Positions 59,801 to 64,000 of a stretch of 64,000 bases of DNA are shown one piece after another; the first letter of the stretch is position 1, and every line of letters begins with the position of its first letter. The notes under the pieces are model-generated. The model ran no database searches, was not told where the DNA came from, and worked only from the letters and a program-made list of their open reading frames with translations. Location of the stretch: assembly GCF_018873765.1 (NCBI RefSeq), contig NC_057925.1, forward strand, positions 2,000,927-2,064,926. Direction: 5' to 3'. The DNA comes from Telopea speciosissima (taxonomy: Eukaryota > Streptophyta > Magnoliopsida > Proteales > Proteaceae). The translations under genes were made by a program, and so were the position numbers.

Positions 59801-61721
59801 CCTATAATAAATCTTGCTGGTAGAAAACAGATGATATGATTCTCAAGAAAGCAATTCACTGCAATAATGAACTGCTTGGGTTCAATTCACATATTGGTTT
59901 TACTATGACCCATGAATGAAATAACCACAATTACCAAATCAAGAAGGATTTGGATCAGACAATCTAGTGAACCACATTTATTTTGAATTAAGTTAAGAAC
60001 AAAATGATATTTCCCTAAATATGCCAGTGAAACGTGTTACCCATTACCAATATGAAATCAACCATATCATACTGGAAGAATAACCATTACTAAATAGAAA
60101 TCAACCATATCTTCCTGTAGGAAGCTTCTTAAAGAATCAACTATCAAAACTGCACCCTCTAATAATCCGAAGTTACCGAATTGGAGTCCAACCATTAACT
60201 TCTAGTAAAATTGCCAACGTTTGTTATCATTATTTGGATCTAATTTCAAATATCTAAAGAGGAAAAATCCAATGAAGAAACATTCACACAGAAGAGGAAC
60301 GTGGAAGAAAAGCAAGAACTAAGGAAATCAATCACGTCCAAAGAGAAACAAATGATGCTAGGTTCATTTGAAAAGCAAGTACTTAGGAAATCAATCACGT
60401 CCAAAGAGAAACAAATGAAGCTAGATTCATCTTACAAGAAAATGACAACCAAAAGTTTGAGAGACTTCCATACCTACAGTACTCATTATATGGTGACCAA
60501 TCTGCTCTCTTTTCAACTTCCAGAAAAGCCTACAGTAATACAAGTTATGCATAAATTGAAATAACTACCATTCTTCACAAATAAATAGGTAGTCAGATGC
60601 TCATTGTGAAAAAACAATGACAATGTAATCCTAGTGTTAGAAGTACACTAATTGAGCTCATAGTGACCACTACAATTCAAGCACTGCACAATATGTGAGC
60701 AGTGGGATATGTCAATCTATATTGTCCACATTTTATCTACTTCGAGATTTGTAAATTCATCCTTTTCTGACATAGGTTTCAAGCACAAATGTATTACAAA
60801 ACAAACATCCGATACAACAGAAAATAAGAGCAAGCTCTATGCTAGTAAAACAAGCATGCTATAATATGAAATAAATCATTACAGAAACTATCTACCAAAT
60901 TGGTTTCTCTCAACTAGCTTTTTTTTTTTTTTTTTTTTTTTTAATATTTTGGGTGGACCAGAAATAATATGAAATAGCCATGAAGAAACGGGTTCTGAAC
61001 TCATTGCTTCTCACAAATGCAACCTCAGCTCTTCCACAAATTCTCTTTCAGGCCACCAAAACCACCACAAATTGGGATTGTCAACAGTGAATTGGAGTGG
61101 GTGAACTTTGAAAAATATGCATAGTAATCCAGATAGCCAACAGGCTAGCCAACTCAAAAAAAAACTAAAATTTGAAAGAATTTGCCTTCTCATGTTCTTT
61201 TCATACAAGTAAAGAAGAATAAGATTGCTATTGTCTTCCTTCTTAAATTCTCAATGGAACTAACTATCAAAGAGATACCAATTTTTCACTTCTTGTGTAT
61301 AGCCAAACTGTAACAACCCATACACAATAGTAGACTATAGGATCACCTTTGAGTGCTCTCTGCATTGGTCGCTGCACAGAGGAACGGTTAAAGCATCAGA
61401 CGATTGAGCGGTTGGGAGCTTCCTGAGGCAAAAATAGCAGACCTTGTTGAGAAGGGAGAGGGAAGGATGAGATACTAAGGGTTTTGCTGTGTGGATGAGA
61501 TCACCGGCACCAATTCTCCGAGTTGCGAACACTCCCCTCCCCGCCGACTCAGTGAACGAAACTTGGATGGGAGGTGGGCCAGGTGGCGAAGGCTGGCCAG
61601 GGCTATTGTTATTACAGGCAGCGAAGTGGGAAAGGAGACGAAGCATGCGGTGGTGGCATTGCTGGTTCTTCTTCGTCTTCAGTGTCAAAGCCCAACGGCC
61701 ATAACTGACCACCGGAGGCAT
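56892..61721 (-). CDS. ATXR4: SET/MYND-type methyltransferase, ATXR4/SDG38-like
   Basis: Predicted protein-lysine methyltransferase whose substrate is not established. Minus-strand exons: 61721-61347, 60529-60474, 59739-59613, 59073-59004, 58894-58715, 57205-57134, 57010-56892, joining in frame to 332 codons; Arabidopsis ATXR4 is about 325 residues (from memory). SET-N ESAGRGVFATRRIGAGD is at residues 58-74. A zinc-type insert has Cys95, Cys98, Cys116 and Cys120. The SAM-binding NHDCDPN is at 266-272, GEELRICYID at 294-303 (catalytic-type Tyr301), and the post-SET cysteines CNCLRC are near the end. Exon 2 is only 56 nt. The last intron (57011-57133) is 123 nt, stop-free and in frame; if retained it adds 41 residues just before GEEL. 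The exon 4-5 junction was chosen because CAT/GTATCC with CTAG/TTCTAACC restores MAFLTKEWY. Confidence 0.9.
57011..57133 (-). other. Exitron-like retained-frame intron in the SET core
   Basis: Donor GCAG/GTACAAG and acceptor TTTGGATCAG/GTGAGG delimit 123 nt (41 codons) with no stop in the reading frame. Splicing yields the canonical ALRDIEAGEELRICYID; retention inserts a peptide starting TRFANMDSLYQYNVLL. Family knowledge says the spliced form is the conserved one. Confidence 0.8.
60310..60435. repeat. 63-bp tandem repeat (two units) in the SET gene
   Basis: Units start at 60310 and 60373 with AAGCAAGxACTxAGGAAATC and share ATCACGTCCAAAGAGAAAC. The repeat lies in intron 2, just downstream (minus sense) of the 56-nt exon 2. 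Confidence 0.9.
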
Positions 61722-62143
61722 CTCGTCTTCTTCTCCTGACGAAGCTTCTTCTTCCTCTTCTCCTGTTTTCTTTCATTTTTAAAAACATTGATCAAAACAA
61801 ACAGAGCTTAGGGTTTTAATATAAGGACATTCTAAATGTCACTATGCCAAGGGTAATTCACTATTGCAGCACATCGGTAAGCATAAATTTTTAGTTCACA
61901 GTATCGGTCATCACCGGTGAAATCGATTCTGGTACTGATACGTATCGGCCGTATCTACCTGAATCGGATGGATGGTTTTGCCCTCAAAGATATTGGTATC
62001 GAATATAGCCAATATCGATACAGATTGGTCGAGATGTCATTCCGATACTAATTCCTAAAATTCTGTGGGTAAAGATCAAGCAAACATCTCATTGATACAA
62101 TTTTCCACTTAAAATGAGCAAATGAAGTTGCTAAAAACCCCCT

Positions 62144-62298
62144 GGGCAAGAGATCTCTACTTGGTCCCATAGTCTCTGCACAAGCGACTGAGCCAATGGA
62201 GGGAGCATGCTTGGGAATCTACCCAGGGGCCAGAGGCGTCATCTCACTATGCCCTGCGAGATGCCGTAGGAAACACCACCAAATAGAGATCTTTTTCC
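62144..62298. mobile_element. Foldback MITE, family 3, copy 1
   Basis: The left end GGCAAGAGATCTCTACTTGG and the reverse complement of the right end (GGAAAAAGATCTCTATTTGG) are inverted. The interior shares AGCATGCTTG and GTCATCTCAC with copy 2, 70 bp away. No clear target duplication. Confidence 0.75.
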
Positions 62299-62367
62299 AA
62301 AATCACAATTACAAAAGATGTCATTATCTATTTTATATTAATTTTCATATGATAGTATTTTCGTAAT

Positions 62368-62521
62368 GGGCAAGAGATCTCTACTTGGTCGCATGATGTT
62401 TACACAAGCGTTTGGACCAATGAGTGAGCATGCTTGAGTATCTATCTAGGGGGCAGAGACGTCATCTCACGGTGACCTGTAAGAGGGCATAGGATACACC
62501 ACCAATTAGAGATCTTTTTCC
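62368..62521. mobile_element. Foldback MITE, family 3, copy 2
   Basis: Same ends and interior landmarks as copy 1, in the same orientation. The interiors differ at many sites, so the pair is either two insertions or an old local duplication. Confidence 0.75.
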
Positions 62522-63358
62522 TTAATTTTGTAATTTAGGGAAAAAGTTCTCTATCCGGGAGTATGGCCTACGCCAACACTCCCATGAGTCTATCTCTCTC
62601 CTTCCCATGTGAAAAGTCACCTCTACCCCCTTGTTTTTAGGAGGAGAGAGAAAACTGCCTCCCTTTATTATAACTTTCAATCAAAGTTTGAACCACATAC
62701 TTCCTTATTTTGGGAAATAAATTAATATACCCGTTGAGATGAATGTGAAATCTTCCATCACATTGACTAACCCATGAACTATCAAGGGGTAAATAGTGAA
62801 GCATTATTATACTAAATGAAAAATAGAGACAAGATTGAGTATGTATCACCTGTGATGGAGGAATCCCCTCACTACTGAAATAAAGATAAGATTTCTAACG
62901 GATGTAACTGAGGAAGATTTCCACATCATATTCTATTTTTGCTGCTGGTGCATGGCTTTCGTGAAAAAATTTGAGAGGAAGAGGTTGTATTAACTGGGAC
63001 GCAGGAGATCATTTTGTTGTAGTTCAAACATCAGCTTCCATTACATCCATAGATCTCAAAATATTTTTGCTGATTTTCTTGCATCGGAGTCATCTAGACT
63101 TGGATTATCAAAAGTTTGGTTGGGGGGGGGGCGGGGGGCAGAAACACTAGTTTTGTTACTTCCACGAGATTCTCCTAAGAAGCTTTCCTTTAATAAAATT
63201 TTATCTCTTTTGACCCAAAGAGGTATCTTCAACCTTAGAACAACAAATATTTGATTTGTAAGAAACAAAGTAATTCGCGGTCTAGCAATAGCTGAACCCC
63301 TCTTTGTTATCATAAATTCTTTCAAATGGCTTTCTGATTTAAATTTACATATCCTCCC

Positions 63359-63604
63359 ATGTTTGATTCATCTCTATGTGATCAAAATATATGTACTCAA
63401 ACTGACTCAGCACTTCCTGATGTATCTAACTACGATTTGCAATTCCTTGTTTTATGTTGTGCAGGCCTTTTTGAACCTTCAGTAGGCTTAACAGGTTGGA
63501 TATATTGCTTTTTGCTAGATGGTCAAAGTGTTATAACATCTGCACGATTTTCATATTCAATTGACAAAATGGAGGCTGAGCTAATTGAAATTTTGCAGGA
63601 ATGA
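63359..63604 (+). pseudogene. Possible RNase H scrap of a LINE
   Basis: FLVLCCAGLFEPSVGLTGW, then ARFSYSIDKMEAEL, resembles the strand-1 to helix-A part of LINE RNase H domains (the EAEL motif) and is parallel to the frame near 9850. It is short and closed, with no neighbouring RT. Confidence 0.35.
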
Positions 63605-64000
63605 AAACACGCTTAGAAGGATGGAATCCATCTCAAAGAAATATGGTTCATCAATAACTATAGACTAAATGACCTTTTGAATCCTCAAGGAAATATGTAT
63701 ATCCCCTAGAACCTAACCCCTCTTTTCTTTGAACTAGCTGAAGTAACTTCATACTTCTCATCTATAAATTTTGTATACATAAAAAACCCAATGGTCTAAG
63801 TCACTACAATCCTGAGCTCTTTTTTGCCTTAGAAATAGAACCACTATACATCCCTTCTTATATGATGTACAAACCTTCTTTTCTTTTTAATTTATAGATC
63901 TTTTGTTTTTCATTAAAAAAACAAAAAAAACCTCTTAACCTTAGAACAACAATATAAGGTGAATTTATTATGATACAAGTCTAATCACAAGGTCAAATCA

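Larger units (their letters stand above)
61722..64000. other. Upstream region of the SET gene and distal repeats
   Basis: 61860-62060 contains degenerate ATACGTATCGG/TATCGATAC repeats. Two copies of one foldback element follow (62144-62298, 62368-62521). 62540-62640 starts like a further short element (AAAAAGTTCTCTATCCGGG). A possible RNase H scrap is listed separately at 63359-63604. No tRNA, promoter or intact gene recognised. Confidence 0.5.

Noticed and set aside
1-64000. CRISPR arrays, operons, rRNA or bacterial-type systems
   Set aside because: There are no regularly spaced repeats, no rRNA motifs, and all real genes have plant-type introns.

Overview
This is nuclear DNA of a flowering plant. 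The evidence is spliced genes for a small-RNA-degrading nuclease, a MALE STERILITY2-type fatty acyl reductase and an ATXR4-type SET protein, plus LOB-domain and plastid ClpC remnants, RTE LINEs, hAT, MULE and Tourist elements and an Au-type SINE. Long, transposon-filled introns would fit a large-genome lineage such as a magnoliid or basal eudicot, but the sequence does not settle the species.

Layout. 1-33.7 kb is gene-poor accessory DNA. A unit of at least 6.35 kb occurs twice in the same orientation (A, 1-6354, cut by the window edge; B, 13927-20532). A partial third copy (C, 25606-27258) follows. Each long copy holds a decayed LOB-domain (LBD) gene on the minus strand, and the two copies are broken in different ways. 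Between and after the copies lie two hAT elements with clear 8-bp target duplications, several MULE-type foldback elements with 9-bp duplications, an orphan ClpC C-terminal exon, LINE scraps, and a 276-bp-arm inverted repeat carrying an unrecognised membrane-protein fragment.

33.9-49.8 kb is one plus-strand gene of 12 exons (497 codons) for an SDN-type DEDDh exonuclease. Its 8.75-kb intron 4 contains a decayed TRAF-like/MATH-domain pseudogene split by a sense RTE LINE with a 7-bp target duplication, followed by a second RTE relic. Its 3.0-kb intron 8 has a GC-AG border and holds an Au SINE, another tRNA-like SINE, a foldback element and an antisense RTE 3' end.

53.2-56.0 kb is a complete nine-exon FAR2/MS2 gene (611 codons, plus strand). 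56.9-61.7 kb is a convergent minus-strand ATXR4/SDG38-like SET gene (332 codons). The latter has a 123-nt, stop-free intron in the SET core that keeps the frame if retained, so it is an exitron candidate. The last 2.3 kb is repeat-rich intergenic DNA.

Exon models were built by hand from splice signals, reading frame and remembered family consensus. All three join in frame from ATG to stop. The three genes are adjacent but there is no sign that they form one pathway. MS2 enzymes act in pollen-wall lipid synthesis, SDNs in microRNA turnover, and ATXR4 is a predicted protein methyltransferase.
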